From positions 33,644 through 97,643 of the forward strand of contig JABDOQ010000021.1 in NCBI GenBank assembly GCA_013043165.1: 64,000 bases of DNA, read 5' to 3'. Shown one piece after another: positions 55,115-63,823 of the stretch (the stretch's first letter is position 1; every line of letters starts with the position of its first letter). The stretch is from Woeseiaceae bacterium (GTDB lineage Bacteria > Pseudomonadota > Gammaproteobacteria > Steroidobacterales > Woeseiaceae). The notes beneath the pieces were generated by a model, which was not told the DNA's origin, searched no databases, and saw nothing but the letters and a program-made list of their open reading frames with translations. Both the position numbers and the translations under genes were made by a program.

Positions 55115-55873
55115 CTATGGCGTCTCGAGCACGATGTCCCACATGTAATCCTCATGCGAACCGCATATGGACGTAAACTCCATTCCGACTTCGCTACCTT
55201 CCGGATACATGGCTTCGATGAGCTCGCCGCGGGCGGCCAACAGAGACTTGTGATCCGTGCCTGTCAGAGTCTGAAGCCGACGGTATTTTCCACCAACCCA
55301 GTGGCTGTTCCAGCCCCAGCTCGTGAATTTTCCGTCTTCTACGAACTTGTCCAGTATCGGTCCGAAATCCTTGGCGAAGATTTCGTCAGCCCGTTCTTCC
55401 CGGGTTTCGTCACACACGTAGTAGACAGAAAATGACGCTGCACCGCGATCGTCACTGCCGCCACCGCTTTCGCGTTCCCAGATATAGTCCTGGTGTGAAG
55501 GACAGATCGAGGCAAATTCGGCCTCGAGCTTCTTGGTCGCTGCGTCGCTGTCACCGCTCATTGCTTCTGGTGCATCGAGCAAGGCACTCAATGTGGGGGC
55601 CGTATAGTATTGCGCCCGCCGCCATAAACCGCCGGTGTGATGCGCGAGCCATCCCCAGGCATTAATGGTGCCATCTTTGACGCCTTTGTCGAAATCGGGT
55701 GCATTGATTATCTTGATGATTTCGTCCGCACGTTCCGAACCGCCTGCGTCACAATAAAAATACGTTGCATAGATGTAGCTTTTTGACGCGTCCTGTTCTT
55801 CCCCCTGAGCCAGAGTTGCCGCCGGAAAAGCCCCCAGTAAAACCAGGGCAATGTACTTATGAGCATTCTTCAT
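55115..55873 (-). CDS. Exported protein with internal tandem duplication
   Basis: 252 residues from the ATG at 55873, which gives a signal peptide ('YIALVLLGAFPAATLAQ'). The mature chain is two copies of an about 105-residue unit. Copy one has 'YFYCDAGGSERADEI', 'INAWGWLAHHTGGLWRR', 'LSALLDAPEAM' and 'FASICPSHQDYIWE'. Copy two has 'VYYVCDETREERADEI', 'FTSWGWNSHWVGGKYRR', 'KSLLAARGELIEAMY' and 'FTSICGSHEDYMWD'. Each copy has two Cys that could form a disulfide in the periplasm. I do not know a named family; the W-G-W and H-x-D-Y-x-W motifs look like conserved structural or ligand residues. Confidence 0.75.
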   Translation of the reverse strand: MKNAHKYIALVLLGAFPAATLAQGEEQDASKSYIYATYFYCDAGGSERADEIIKIINAPDFDKGVKDGTINAWGWLAHHTGGLWRRAQYYTAPTLSALLDAPEAMSGDSDAATKKLEAEFASICPSHQDYIWERESGGGSDDRGAASFSVYYVCDETREERADEIFAKDFGPILDKFVEDGKFTSWGWNSHWVGGKYRRLQTLTGTDHKSLLAARGELIEAMYPEGSEVGMEFTSICGSHEDYMWDIVLETP

Positions 55874-55948
55874 TCTTATTTCTCCTGCCGCGACATGCGG
55901 CTGAGCGGCGAAGTATACTGGAATTTCCTTTGACGTTTGGTGGCATAG

Positions 55949-56380
55949 ATGCAATCTGATTTCCTGTTTCTACTCGCCGCCGACGTTCTTCTTTTCAGTC
56001 ACGTCTTGTTCGTTGCGTTTGTCGTCCTTGGCCTGGTACTGATACTTGTCGGGAAACTCCTGGATTGGGCATGGATACGAAACCCATGGTTTCGGGTCGC
56101 GCACCTGGCTGCAATTGGCATTGTTGTGCTGCAGGCGTGGGTCGGAGTCATTTGCCCGCTTACAAGCTGGGAAATGGCGCTCCGGGAACGCGCGGGTTCC
56201 GCGACGTACTCCGGCACTTTTATATCGCATTGGCTCGAGGCTATTTTGTATTACCAGGCCCCCGCGTGGGTATTCACGGTTTGTTATACGATTTTTGCCG
56301 CCGTGGTTGTCGCCAGCTGGATCTGGGTCCGTCCGCGAAGGTTTGGCGACGCCCCGCGACACGTCCGTGACCGCGGATAG
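55949..56380 (+). CDS. DUF2784 membrane protein
   Basis: 143 residues with four helices: 'AADVLLFSHVLFVAFVVLGLV', 'FRVAHLAAIGIVVLQAWVGV', 'WLEAILYYQAPAWVFTVCYT' and 'FAAVVVASWIW'. The His of the first and second helices and the 'CPLTSWEMALRE' segment are characteristic of DUF2784, a small family with no assigned role. The next gene starts directly after its stop codon, so the two are co-transcribed. Confidence 0.9.
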   Translation: MQSDFLFLLAADVLLFSHVLFVAFVVLGLVLILVGKLLDWAWIRNPWFRVAHLAAIGIVVLQAWVGVICPLTSWEMALRERAGSATYSGTFISHWLEAILYYQAPAWVFTVCYTIFAAVVVASWIWVRPRRFGDAPRHVRDRG

Positions 56381-56578
56381 ATGCGAATGAGAGAGCTCGG
56401 TGAAAGGCACATTGAATGTCCGTACTGCGGCGAGAGTATCGGCATATTGGTGGATCTCTCGGTTCCTCAACAAGACTACATAGAGGATTGCCAGGTTTGC
56501 TGTCGTCCCATCGATATTAGTATTGAAATCGAGCCCGACGGCCACGCCAATGTGCGGGTCAGAAGTGAAAGTGAGTGA
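56381..56578 (+). CDS. CPXCG motif-containing cysteine-rich protein
   Basis: 65 residues. A zinc-ribbon-like protein with 'ECPYCGESIGILVD' and 'IEDCQVCCRPIDI', the two CxxC pairs of the CPXCG family. Widely conserved as a small gene in Gammaproteobacteria with unknown function. The ATG directly abuts the DUF2784 stop. Confidence 0.9.
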   Translation: MRMRELGERHIECPYCGESIGILVDLSVPQQDYIEDCQVCCRPIDISIEIEPDGHANVRVRSESE

Positions 56579-56699
56579 GCCGAGCGCTGCTGACCTTAGG
56601 TAGAAGTGCTTATCGATACATTTGTGCATCGCCCCCATACAACCATCGTAGGGTCTGGCTCGCCGATTCTGGCATTTGCCCCAAGAAAGGAGGTGTGCG

Positions 56700-57827
56700 A
56701 TGACTCGTTCTTTGGCCGGTCAATTTTTCTTTCTCATATCGCATATCGCTACGGCCATCTGCCTGTTTGCTCTCCCGCTATCCGTTTTGGCACATGAAAC
56801 TGAGGCTACGACTGCGGATCCGGGTTTTCGCCCGCCCAGCGAGTATGCGCCTGCCTTTCTCGGATCCCTGGATACGGCGACGATAGTCGTCTACCCGACC
56901 ATCGTTCGCCGAGCGGACAGAACGGCCCACTCATTCGCATCACAAAGTCAGATTATTGAATCGTTGAATAGTGAAAAAATCCTGGCGGCCGTTGCAGGCA
57001 GGCGCCGCATCGATTTGGGTGCACTGCGGGGCAGATCACAGTGGGATCTTTTCCTTAATGACATGCAGCGCATTGCAGAAGTGCAGCGGAGTCACGCATT
57101 CGAAGCGGAGTATTTACTGGTTATGGAGTTTCTGTTTCCAGTAAACGATCAGACCATCTTCGGCATTCAGTGCTATGTGCTGGACAAAGCCGGAGAAAAT
57201 GCTTTCTCGTTTCTTCTTAACTCGCATCACCAGCTGTTTGTCGATGCGGATCTGATTGCCAAAGGTACTTCCGAAGCCGCGCGCGCCAAATTAATGGCCA
57301 AAGCGACGCAGGCTGGAGTGACCGCGCTCAAGCAACAGATCGAACGGGCGCGAAAGGTGCAGTCAGACGCGATGCAGAGCAGATACATGGAGAAGGAACA
57401 GCCATGTACTGGCACACAAAATGTCGAATACCCAATCAACGAGCTGCCAATGTTTGGGAATCAGAAGAAGACGGCCCATCAACTGCGGGCCGATGAGGAA
57501 TACATCAAGTACATGACCAGGGACGGGCGGAGCCGTGAGGCCGGCGCCGAATCTGCTGCCAAATTGGGATGGAATAGCTATTACGCAGGAGATTGTTCCA
57601 AAGCTATCAAGCGCTTTAACCAGGCATGGCTCCTGGATCCGGACAACCGGCTTGCCCTTTGGGGATTTGCGTCAATTTGCATTAGCCGCGGCCAACTTGA
57701 CGAAGCCATTCGCTACCTGGAGTTGGCGATCGAAAAAGGACCAGAGGATCCAAAGTTACGAGAAGATTACGACATGACAATGAAAGAGCTTTTCGCGACT
57801 AGTCACAATCAACAACCGCTGCAGTAG
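56700..57827 (+). CDS. Exported TPR-containing hypothetical protein
   Basis: 375 residues from the ATG at 56700, fixed by an almost perfect AAAGGAGGTG ribosome site 6 bases upstream. A signal peptide ('HIATAICLFALPLSVLAH') is followed by an alpha/beta region ('DTATIVVYPTIVRRADRTAHSFASQ', 'AEYLLVMEFLFPVNDQTIFGIQCYVLD'). The C-terminal about 90 residues form TPR-like helical repeats ('GWNSYYAGDCSKAIKRFNQAWLLDP', 'GQLDEAIRYLELAIEKGPED'). I do not recognise the N-terminal domain. Codon usage is more AT-rich than in the core genes, so recent acquisition is possible. ChaB follows after 5 bp. Confidence 0.75.
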   Translation: MTRSLAGQFFFLISHIATAICLFALPLSVLAHETEATTADPGFRPPSEYAPAFLGSLDTATIVVYPTIVRRADRTAHSFASQSQIIESLNSEKILAAVAGRRRIDLGALRGRSQWDLFLNDMQRIAEVQRSHAFEAEYLLVMEFLFPVNDQTIFGIQCYVLDKAGENAFSFLLNSHHQLFVDADLIAKGTSEAARAKLMAKATQAGVTALKQQIERARKVQSDAMQSRYMEKEQPCTGTQNVEYPINELPMFGNQKKTAHQLRADEEYIKYMTRDGRSREAGAESAAKLGWNSYYAGDCSKAIKRFNQAWLLDPDNRLALWGFASICISRGQLDEAIRYLELAIEKGPEDPKLREDYDMTMKELFATSHNQQPLQ

Positions 57828-57832
57828 GATTT

Positions 57833-58069
57833 ATGATGCCCTACGAAACTGAATCCGATTTACCGCAGAGCGTACGCGAGCATCTACCTCGTCACGCACA
57901 GGAGATTTATCGCAAAGCGTTTAACAATGCATGGAAGCAATATGCGGACCCGAAAAAGCGGCGAGGCCGCGATTCACGCGAGGAGACTGCGCACAAAGTC
58001 GCCTGGGGAGCCGTAGAGCGGGTCTACGCAAAGGATCAGGCCAGTCGGTGGCGACGCAAGGGTCAATAG
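57833..58069 (+). CDS. chaB: ChaB family protein
   Basis: 78 residues (a second ATG follows immediately). Matches ChaB: 'LPQSVREHLPRHAQEIYRKAFNNAW' then 'SREETAHKVAWGAVERVY' and a basic end. ChaB was named as a regulator of the ChaA cation antiporter, but no chaA is nearby, and stand-alone ChaB proteins are common. It lies 5 bp after the TPR gene. Confidence 0.9.
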   Translation: MMPYETESDLPQSVREHLPRHAQEIYRKAFNNAWKQYADPKKRRGRDSREETAHKVAWGAVERVYAKDQASRWRRKGQ

Positions 58070-58088
58070 CCGCACAGAGGCGTATTCG

Positions 58089-58919
58089 TCACGCTGCGGT
58101 GGTGGCCGCAGCCGGCGTTCGCGCCCAGACCGTGCCTTGCGTCAATGCGACAACCTCACCCTCGCTTATTTCTTCCCACGGCTCGTCCGTCAAGGGCACG
58201 CTCGCGACGAGCGCCAGCTCCTGGGCCAGCGGGGCCAAAATGATACCGGACTGACTCAGGTCGACGGCCTGTTCGTTGCATGAACGGGCAAGCAGGTGCA
58301 GCCCCGGCGGCCGGACCTCGCCGTCACTCTGGGTCCTGCGATGTGAATGAACGAAAAGCGCGTCGCCGTCAGAGTAAACGAAATTGAACGGACCCAGCGG
58401 TCGCAACCAGGCCGCGAAATCGACCACTATCTCCAGGCGGGCATCGACCGACGGCGCTCTCCCTGCCGCCCGGTCCCACAGCCTTCCAAGCCGCTCGAGC
58501 AGACAACAGAATGCGAATTCGGAATCGGTATCGCCGACGGGCGTAAAGCGATTTGATTCAAGACGACGTTTTTCCCTGATGCCTGGCATGTTGCCGTTGT
58601 GGGCGAACACATGTGCACGTCCGCCAAGTTCGCGCTGGAACGGTTGCGTATTGCGCAGCGCCGGGTCCCCCTGGGTTGCCAGGCGGATATGTGAGAGCAC
58701 GAGATTGCTTGGCGGCCCGTTCTTTTCGATGAATCGAACCAGGCCACTTTCCGCAGCAGGACTCGACTCTCGCAGCAGGAACACGTCATGATCCTCGAAG
58801 TATGCAACGCCCCAGCCATCCTTGTGGGGTCCGTCATGCCCGCCCCGCCGGGCGAGTGTTTCCAGCGAAAAACCGACCGATGTCGGATACCGACTCGACA
58901 TTGCAAACAATTCGCACAC
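58089..58919 (-). CDS. Class II glutamine amidotransferase (YafJ-like)
   Basis: 276 residues. N-terminal nucleophile fold with Cys2 exposed after Met removal ('MCELFAMSSRYPT'). Later are 'GWGVAYFEDHDVFLLRESSPA', 'LVLSHIRLATQGD', 'NTQPFQRELGGRAHVFAHNGNMPG' and 'DTDSEFAFCCLLERLG', all typical of YafJ/EgtC-like proteins. It hydrolyses a gamma-glutamyl amide, but the physiological substrate of YafJ-type members is unknown. No ergothioneine genes are adjacent. It is divergent from the DUF4442 gene. Confidence 0.93.
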   Translation of the reverse strand: MCELFAMSSRYPTSVGFSLETLARRGGHDGPHKDGWGVAYFEDHDVFLLRESSPAAESGLVRFIEKNGPPSNLVLSHIRLATQGDPALRNTQPFQRELGGRAHVFAHNGNMPGIREKRRLESNRFTPVGDTDSEFAFCCLLERLGRLWDRAAGRAPSVDARLEIVVDFAAWLRPLGPFNFVYSDGDALFVHSHRRTQSDGEVRPPGLHLLARSCNEQAVDLSQSGIILAPLAQELALVASVPLTDEPWEEISEGEVVALTQGTVWARTPAAATTAA

Positions 58920-59022
58920 GTCTTTGACGACTCAGGAACAACGAAATCCGGTAAAGTATAGGCCCATAAATAGCGCGAATTCGACCGACTGGGTCGCGAT
59001 TTTTCTGCAAAAAGAGAAGCTG

Positions 59023-59499
59023 ATGAAGCCGCCTAATTCTACGTTGGCCGCCTGGCAACGGCTGTCCAGAAAGCCTGCTGGCAAATGGGCCTTTTCCCGG
59101 CTGGTCTGTTGGAAAGCCCCCTACTTTGGCAGCATACGACCGACGTTTATCGACCTGCGCCCTGGTTTTTGCGAGGTGCGTATCAATAAGCGCCGACCGA
59201 TTCTCAATCACATTGGCACGGTCCACGCCATCGCGATGTGCAATATGGCCGAGCTTGCCGGCGGAACCATGACTGAGGTCACTGTTCCCTCCAACTATCG
59301 TTGGATTCCAAAGGGCATGACGGTCGAATACATCGCCAAGGCCGAAACCGGCTTGAAAGCCGTCGCGCAACTTGATCCGATACCGCCGTTTGCTGCGGCG
59401 GCCGAACTTCCGGTCACAGTTACCGTCATGGACAAGGCCGGCCAAACAGTATTCCGCGCGGTAATCACGATGTGGGTGTCTCCGAAGAAAGACCAGTAG
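59023..59499 (+). CDS. DUF4442 hotdog-fold protein
   Basis: 158 residues from the ATG at 59023 with GAGAAG upstream; a much longer open frame upstream runs over the divergent promoter and is rejected. The hotdog-fold pattern 'PYFGSIRPTFIDLRPGFCEVRIN', 'NHIGTVHAIAMCNMAELAGG' and 'YIAKAETGLKAVAQL' matches DUF4442 proteins, relatives of PaaI-type thioesterases. Acyl-CoA thioesterase activity or acyl binding is likely by family but unproven. Confidence 0.87.
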   Translation: MKPPNSTLAAWQRLSRKPAGKWAFSRLVCWKAPYFGSIRPTFIDLRPGFCEVRINKRRPILNHIGTVHAIAMCNMAELAGGTMTEVTVPSNYRWIPKGMTVEYIAKAETGLKAVAQLDPIPPFAAAAELPVTVTVMDKAGQTVFRAVITMWVSPKKDQ

Positions 59500-59567
59500 T
59501 GGGCTGCTTATGGTCGATGGCAGCCGATGACATGGCCCGGTCCGGGCGTGAACAGGATTTGCCAGGT

Positions 59568-60692
59568 TTATTCGCAGCGTTTGACGAACGCATTGTCAAT
59601 CTTTTTGGGCGTTGAAATTCGTTTGTAAAACGAATTCAGATACAAAGTCACGTACCGCCGGCTTCCTCGCGTCAGCATATCGATCTCGTCAACGATGGCG
59701 TAAACAGCGTCCTTTCTATCAAGATAGTGCTGAATCGTGCCCATTAAAAGATCATTGTTACTGCACAGGCCCCGGAACAATCGGTGACGTACATGCCGGA
59801 TATCGTATCGTGGATTCGGCTGCGCATAGGGCGCATTGACAAGCCCGGCGAAGTCGAAATCGTACGGCAACGGCGTGAACGGCGGCCCCCCGGTTGCTGA
59901 TATCAGGTCGGCGTTATGGCAGCAGTACTTGTCAGGTTCGGCCCTGATCAGTGAGAACTCTGTATTGCCGATCAGGTATTGGAAAACATTGACGAGGTTT
60001 TGCTGTTGGCGATCGAGATCTTCATTCGCTATGTCGGGGACATTGACAGACATCATACCTACGCGCCTGGCAACATCGTCGTCGTCCTCAATCGCGAAAG
60101 CAAGTTTCGTCATTGGTTTGGCGCCTTCGGTGTCAACGTAGTTGACTTGCAGGAGCCGCACGCCGTAACTCTTGTTCGTCATGACCTGAAAGATGCGATA
60201 GGCAAGGAATTCACGTAGTACGAGCTGCTCAAAATGGCGGTTCTTGCTTCGGCAGTGGGTGACTACCTTGAGCTTGTCCTGCCCGGCAAATACCGAGTCA
60301 ACAAGCTGTTTTGTGCGCAGGTTTAATCGAATGGGCGGGAAATCGCAGTGCTCCTCATCCCGGCGATAGTTGCCGCGGGTGCGAATTTTCAGATCAACCG
60401 TCCGCGCCGCTCCGTCGTCTCCCGTGAAGGTAAACAGTCCGTGAAGGTATTCTTCTTCCGGCCGGTCTCTCGTTAAGGTTGTCAGCGGTGCTTGTATCGT
60501 CACCTGCAGCGGCAAGTGGCTCGCAAACAGGGGCGGGGTGGCCTGGCGAATCTCAGGATCATTCGGTTGCGCCGCGACGGACGGCGAGATCATAAGGATC
60601 GCGGCCAGCAGAATACCGGCCAGGTCTATCTGCAGCACGGAGTTTTTGTTCAACATTTTGGCGGCAGCTACCGGCCGGAAGCGATCGTTCAT
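59568..60692 (-). CDS. Exported CotH-like (kinase-fold?) hypothetical protein
   Basis: About 374 residues from the ATG at 60692; the ATG at 60656 would give a tighter signal peptide ('LAGILLAAILMISPSVAAQ'). Recognisable stretches: 'DLKIRTRGNYRRDEEHCDFPPIRLNL', where Arg and Cys stand out, 'QLVLREFLAYRIFQVMTNKSYGVRLLQVNYVD', 'FQYLIGNTEFSLIR' and 'PLPYDFDFAGLVNAPYA'. The order resembles CotH/HipA-like kinase folds, with Y-D-F-D-F in the place of the metal-binding DFG-type loop. This is a pattern-based suggestion, not a firm assignment. It begins 10 bp after the DUF3422 stop. Confidence 0.7.
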   Translation of the reverse strand: MNDRFRPVAAAKMLNKNSVLQIDLAGILLAAILMISPSVAAQPNDPEIRQATPPLFASHLPLQVTIQAPLTTLTRDRPEEEYLHGLFTFTGDDGAARTVDLKIRTRGNYRRDEEHCDFPPIRLNLRTKQLVDSVFAGQDKLKVVTHCRSKNRHFEQLVLREFLAYRIFQVMTNKSYGVRLLQVNYVDTEGAKPMTKLAFAIEDDDDVARRVGMMSVNVPDIANEDLDRQQQNLVNVFQYLIGNTEFSLIRAEPDKYCCHNADLISATGGPPFTPLPYDFDFAGLVNAPYAQPNPRYDIRHVRHRLFRGLCSNNDLLMGTIQHYLDRKDAVYAIVDEIDMLTRGSRRYVTLYLNSFYKRISTPKKIDNAFVKRCE

Positions 60693-60702
60693 TGCATCCC
60701 TA

Positions 60703-62031
60703 TCATAACGGCTGGTCTTCTGTCGAAATCCCTCGTCGAATTCTCCGCACGAGCCACCAGACACCAATTATGACGACAGGGACAGCGATCCCGGTACCGA
60801 TTGTCGGGTTGACGGGCCAGCCCGCAGCCTGTCCCGCTTGCAGACCGTATCTGGTGAGTCCGACCATGTAGTAGCTGATCGCGGCGACCGAGAGCCCCTC
60901 GACGGTTTGCTGCAATCTCAACTGCAGCTGGCTGCGCCGATTCATCTGCGCGAGCACTTTCTGATTCTGCGATTCGAGCGTGACATCTACCCGGGCGCGT
61001 AACAAATCGATGGCCCGGTCGATTCGACGTGACAGGCTCTCTAGCTGGTTCTCAACTGCCATACAGGTTCGCATGGCGGGCAACAAGCGTCGCTCGAGAA
61101 ATTTCGTCATCGTCGACATGCCGGGGAACTTCACTTCGCGCAATTCTGTGAGAACTGCCGTGACCAGGCTTTGGTAAGCGCGCGTAGCAGCGAATCGGTA
61201 GTTGGTGCTGGCGCGATATTGCTCTATGGTTGCGGCAATATCGGTGAGTTCACCGAGCAACCGATATTCATCCTCCGTGCTGCGGAGCCCGGTGAATTGG
61301 TCCATGATCACCGACAGCTCCTTATCCAGGCGTGCGGCCTTCGGTCCAATGTCTTTGGCCGCAGGCAGGGCCAGAAGCGCCAGCAGGCGGTATGTTTCAA
61401 GATCCAGCAGCCGCTGCAGCGTGCGCCCCGCCTGGAATTCACTGAGATCGAGATTGTAAACGAGAAACCGCCCAAAGCCATCGCTGTGTAAACGAAAACT
61501 GGTCCAGACTGCGGCCTTATCATCGACTACGTGACTGCCGACAATGGATTGATCGTCGAACCAGGCTGCGAGAACCGGCCCGAAAGTATCCGGAAGTGAT
61601 CCGGTATCCATTACTACGTGCACACCTGCGAAAAACACGCCTGGGATCTTCTCCAGCCAATCCTCCGGCACGTGCGACAGGGCTGATTCAGCGAACGGCG
61701 GGTCCGAAACGCCTGACCGGATAAAGGTATAGCCACAGAACTCGGTGTGTCTTTCCACTCGCAGCTCGAACCCGCCCAGCTGCGCGTAGTAACAGCTCGC
61801 TTTCGAATCCGGGACGTTTGCGCTGAAACGTCTGGCTAGGTTGCAGACATGCTCGAAGCTTTTGTCCAATCCGCGTTCGTCAGCCAGAAAGACGACGTGC
61901 GACACGCTGATGGGCGTACTGACCAGCGGCGGGGGCCGCGCGTGAACTTCTTCGTGGAGCAGCTTCCGTAGCGGATGCGTTCCCAGGCGGTTGATCAAGG
62001 TGCTGTGCCGGGACTCATGCGGCCGTGTCAT
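60703..62031 (-). CDS. DUF3422 membrane protein
   Basis: 442 residues from the ATG at 62031; an earlier start at 62094 adds 21 residues without a better ribosome site. Follows DUF3422: 'HPLRKLLHEEVHARPPPLVSTP' at the N-terminus, 'YYAQLGGFELRVERHTEF', a long helical/coiled-coil middle ('LESLSRRIDRAIDLLRARVDVTLESQNQ', in pieces) and two C-terminal helices ('GLSVAAISYYMVGLTRYGL', 'GIAVPVVIIGVWWLV'). The architecture recalls CorA-like proteins, but no GMN motif is seen. Function unknown. It is probably in one operon with the CotH-like gene. Confidence 0.9.
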   Translation of the reverse strand: MTRPHESRHSTLINRLGTHPLRKLLHEEVHARPPPLVSTPISVSHVVFLADERGLDKSFEHVCNLARRFSANVPDSKASCYYAQLGGFELRVERHTEFCGYTFIRSGVSDPPFAESALSHVPEDWLEKIPGVFFAGVHVVMDTGSLPDTFGPVLAAWFDDQSIVGSHVVDDKAAVWTSFRLHSDGFGRFLVYNLDLSEFQAGRTLQRLLDLETYRLLALLALPAAKDIGPKAARLDKELSVIMDQFTGLRSTEDEYRLLGELTDIAATIEQYRASTNYRFAATRAYQSLVTAVLTELREVKFPGMSTMTKFLERRLLPAMRTCMAVENQLESLSRRIDRAIDLLRARVDVTLESQNQKVLAQMNRRSQLQLRLQQTVEGLSVAAISYYMVGLTRYGLQAGQAAGWPVNPTIGTGIAVPVVIIGVWWLVRRIRRGISTEDQPL

Positions 62032-62251
62032 TTCGGTTGTTTCGTTCACGGGTAGGGGAGGCGGGGACCCGAAACTTCGCGCCCCCCGCATCAACCAGGG
62101 TTGCCTTTGTCAGACGTAATCCAGCTTTATGCGCCGTTGAGACAGACGCGTCAATTCGCGGATGTACTTAGCGTTAGCAACTATCTGGCAGGTTTTCGGT
62201 ACGCGCCCGACATTGTGCGGATTTCGCGGGCGCCCTCACCGTAAAACTTGA

Positions 62252-62800
62252 TCAGGGACCGAAATTGGTCGCTTTGATTCGATACACCTCTGTCCAGTTG
62301 TTGCCGCCGTCAAACGACAATTCCAGTTTCCAGTTCCAACCTTCGTCAATAACCGGAAAGAATGTAATTTTGCGCGGCGGATTCGGCACGGGCGATTCGT
62401 ATTTCATGACAATCTCACCAGAGTCGTTTTGCCGGGCAACGATATGCGCGAACCCCGGAACTCCTTTGATGGCCCAGGCGATATCCCAGGATTTGGTGTC
62501 GTTGTCGTAGGTACGCAGGTTGGTCCCAACGGGACCACCAGGCGGAATCCAAAAATCCTGAATCGCAGTACCGTCGCCCAGGCAAGTGAATATCCAACGT
62601 GCGCCTTGCCCGGGCTCCCATTCTCCGGTTTCCTGACTCAATTTCGAGTCCTCGATTTTCCAATCGCCAAGGTATTGGCCGAACTGGGCCATCGGACCCT
62701 CATTACAGCCAGCGTTGCTGACGAAAGGTAAACCCGACGTTTCCGCATTTGCGACAGTCGACAAAAAAACGATAACGAAACCAAACTGCAAAATATTCAT
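62252..62800 (-). CDS. Exported beta-barrel-like protein (DUF1579-type)
   Basis: 182 residues. A signal peptide ('LQFGFVIVFLSTVANAE') is followed by 'FGQYLGDWKIEDSKLSQETGEW' and a series of strands ('GARWIFTCLGDGTAIQDFWI', 'TNLRTYDNDTKSWDIAWA', 'WNWKLELSFDGGNNWTEVYR') resembling calycin/DUF1579 barrels, which often bind small hydrophobic ligands. The family assignment is tentative. Only 157 bp, with nothing recognisable, separates it from the DUF3422 start. Confidence 0.65.
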   Translation of the reverse strand: MNILQFGFVIVFLSTVANAETSGLPFVSNAGCNEGPMAQFGQYLGDWKIEDSKLSQETGEWEPGQGARWIFTCLGDGTAIQDFWIPPGGPVGTNLRTYDNDTKSWDIAWAIKGVPGFAHIVARQNDSGEIVMKYESPVPNPPRKITFFPVIDEGWNWKLELSFDGGNNWTEVYRIKATNFGP

Positions 62801-62957
62801 GGCATCCCCCGGGTCGCATAAAGCCCAACGTCTTCATTCTTGAATTGTTTGAACGCCAAAACGACGAATGGTTCGGTGCAACAGCTCGGTATTGTTTCGC
62901 GGTGGCGATTAATAGTCGAATCGGCATCCTTAATCAAATAGCTGCCGTGTAATCGCG

Positions 62958-63143
62958 CTACGCAGCGTCGAATCTCGCTCTGTTTTCCGTCATCCACGCC
63001 TCCATTTCTTCTTTGCCTCGGCTCGAATCACTCATGACATCCGCGTGCGCCTCCATGTAGTGCGGTCGAAGAGCCATCATCCATTCTTCAAAGGTTTCGC
63101 TTTCTACAACATGGTCACAAAGATCACATTTAAGAGACTTCAT
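62958..63143 (-). CDS. Small C2H2-like zinc-binding protein
   Basis: 61 residues. The N-terminal 'LKCDLCDHVVESETFEEWM' and 'LRPHYMEAHADVM' form a CxxC...HxxxH arrangement typical of a small zinc finger; the C-terminal 20 residues are charged. A GAGGAG ribosome site lies just before the ATG. I have the impression of similar unnamed small proteins in many bacteria, but no function is known. Confidence 0.7.
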   Translation of the reverse strand: MKSLKCDLCDHVVESETFEEWMMALRPHYMEAHADVMSDSSRGKEEMEAWMTENRARFDAA

Positions 63144-63425
63144 CTCATACTCCTCGGCAATGAGTGTCTGCTGCGGGTCAGTAGCGGTCGCTCAATATCT
63201 TATCACTCGAACTTCTGCTTGCGGCCAGAGGCGGACATCAAAAATGAACAAAATCCTACGACCTTCTGTCTACAACCACCCGAGATTTTATTTTTTCGAA
63301 ATATTCAGCGTCACGAGTAACAGATAGCTTTCCGATTTCCGAATCAATTGCTTCTATCATCTGATTGTTCCAAAGCTTGTCCGATTTTTGGACAGACCAC
63401 CCGACTTGCCGGGATGCGCAATATC
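63144..63425. other. Intergenic, AT-rich, with two degenerate repeat units
   Basis: 282 bp with no credible coding sequence. Two related ~27-nt stretches occur at about 63164-63190 and 63209-63240, each built on TCTGCT(T)GCGGxxCAG(T)AGxCGG. They are weak inverted repeats and could be remnants of a dispersed intergenic element. The rest shows short A/T tracts only. Confidence 0.35.
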
Positions 63426-63806
63426 TCACCCATAGCTGAACACGTCGAGCTTGTTGCCATCCAGGTCACGGAAGTAGGCCGCGTAGAATCCTTCACCGCC
63501 TTCGGCTCGCAATCCGGGAGCGCCTTCGTCAGTGCCACCGAGTTCGATCGCTTTCTTATGAATTCGATCAACCTGGTCGAGCGAATCGGCCGCAATGCCG
63601 GCCATCACGCCATTACCCACCGTTGCCGGTTGCTCGTCGTAGGGCGTCATAATGCAGAGCATCGGCTTGTCCATTGCTGCGGCCCATGCATAGCCTCGTT
63701 TACCAAATTCCATCATACGAGTGACACCCATTTCCGCTAGCAGTTCGTCGTAAAACGACGCGGCGCGAGCGAGGTCATTGGTGCCCAGAACAACATATCC
63801 AATCAT
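63426..63806 (-). CDS. VOC family protein (glyoxalase/bleomycin-resistance fold)
   Basis: 126 residues, one complete VOC domain: 'IGYVVLGTNDLARAASFYDELL', 'WAAAMDKPMLCIMTPYDEQPA', 'GIAADSLDQVDRIHKKAIELGG' and the terminal 'GFYAAYFRDLDGNKLDVFSYG' with the usual Asp-Gly-Asn-Lys turn. Members are lyases, dioxygenases or ligand-binding proteins; the substrate is unknown. An AAGGAG ribosome site precedes the ATG. It lies 17 bp after a possible small membrane-protein gene. Confidence 0.9.
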   Translation of the reverse strand: MIGYVVLGTNDLARAASFYDELLAEMGVTRMMEFGKRGYAWAAAMDKPMLCIMTPYDEQPATVGNGVMAGIAADSLDQVDRIHKKAIELGGTDEGAPGLRAEGGEGFYAAYFRDLDGNKLDVFSYG

Positions 63807-63823
63807 CGGGATCTCCTTCGTGG

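Noticed and set aside
59535..59547. GCCCGG-T-CCGGGC palindrome as a bidirectional terminator between DUF4442 and the CotH-like gene
   Set aside because: There is no T run on either side and the centre leaves no room for a normal loop.
62797..62997. 66-codon minus-strand open frame
   Set aside because: Overlaps the end of the small zinc-finger gene and the start of the DUF1579-like gene; no ribosome site and no recognisable pattern.
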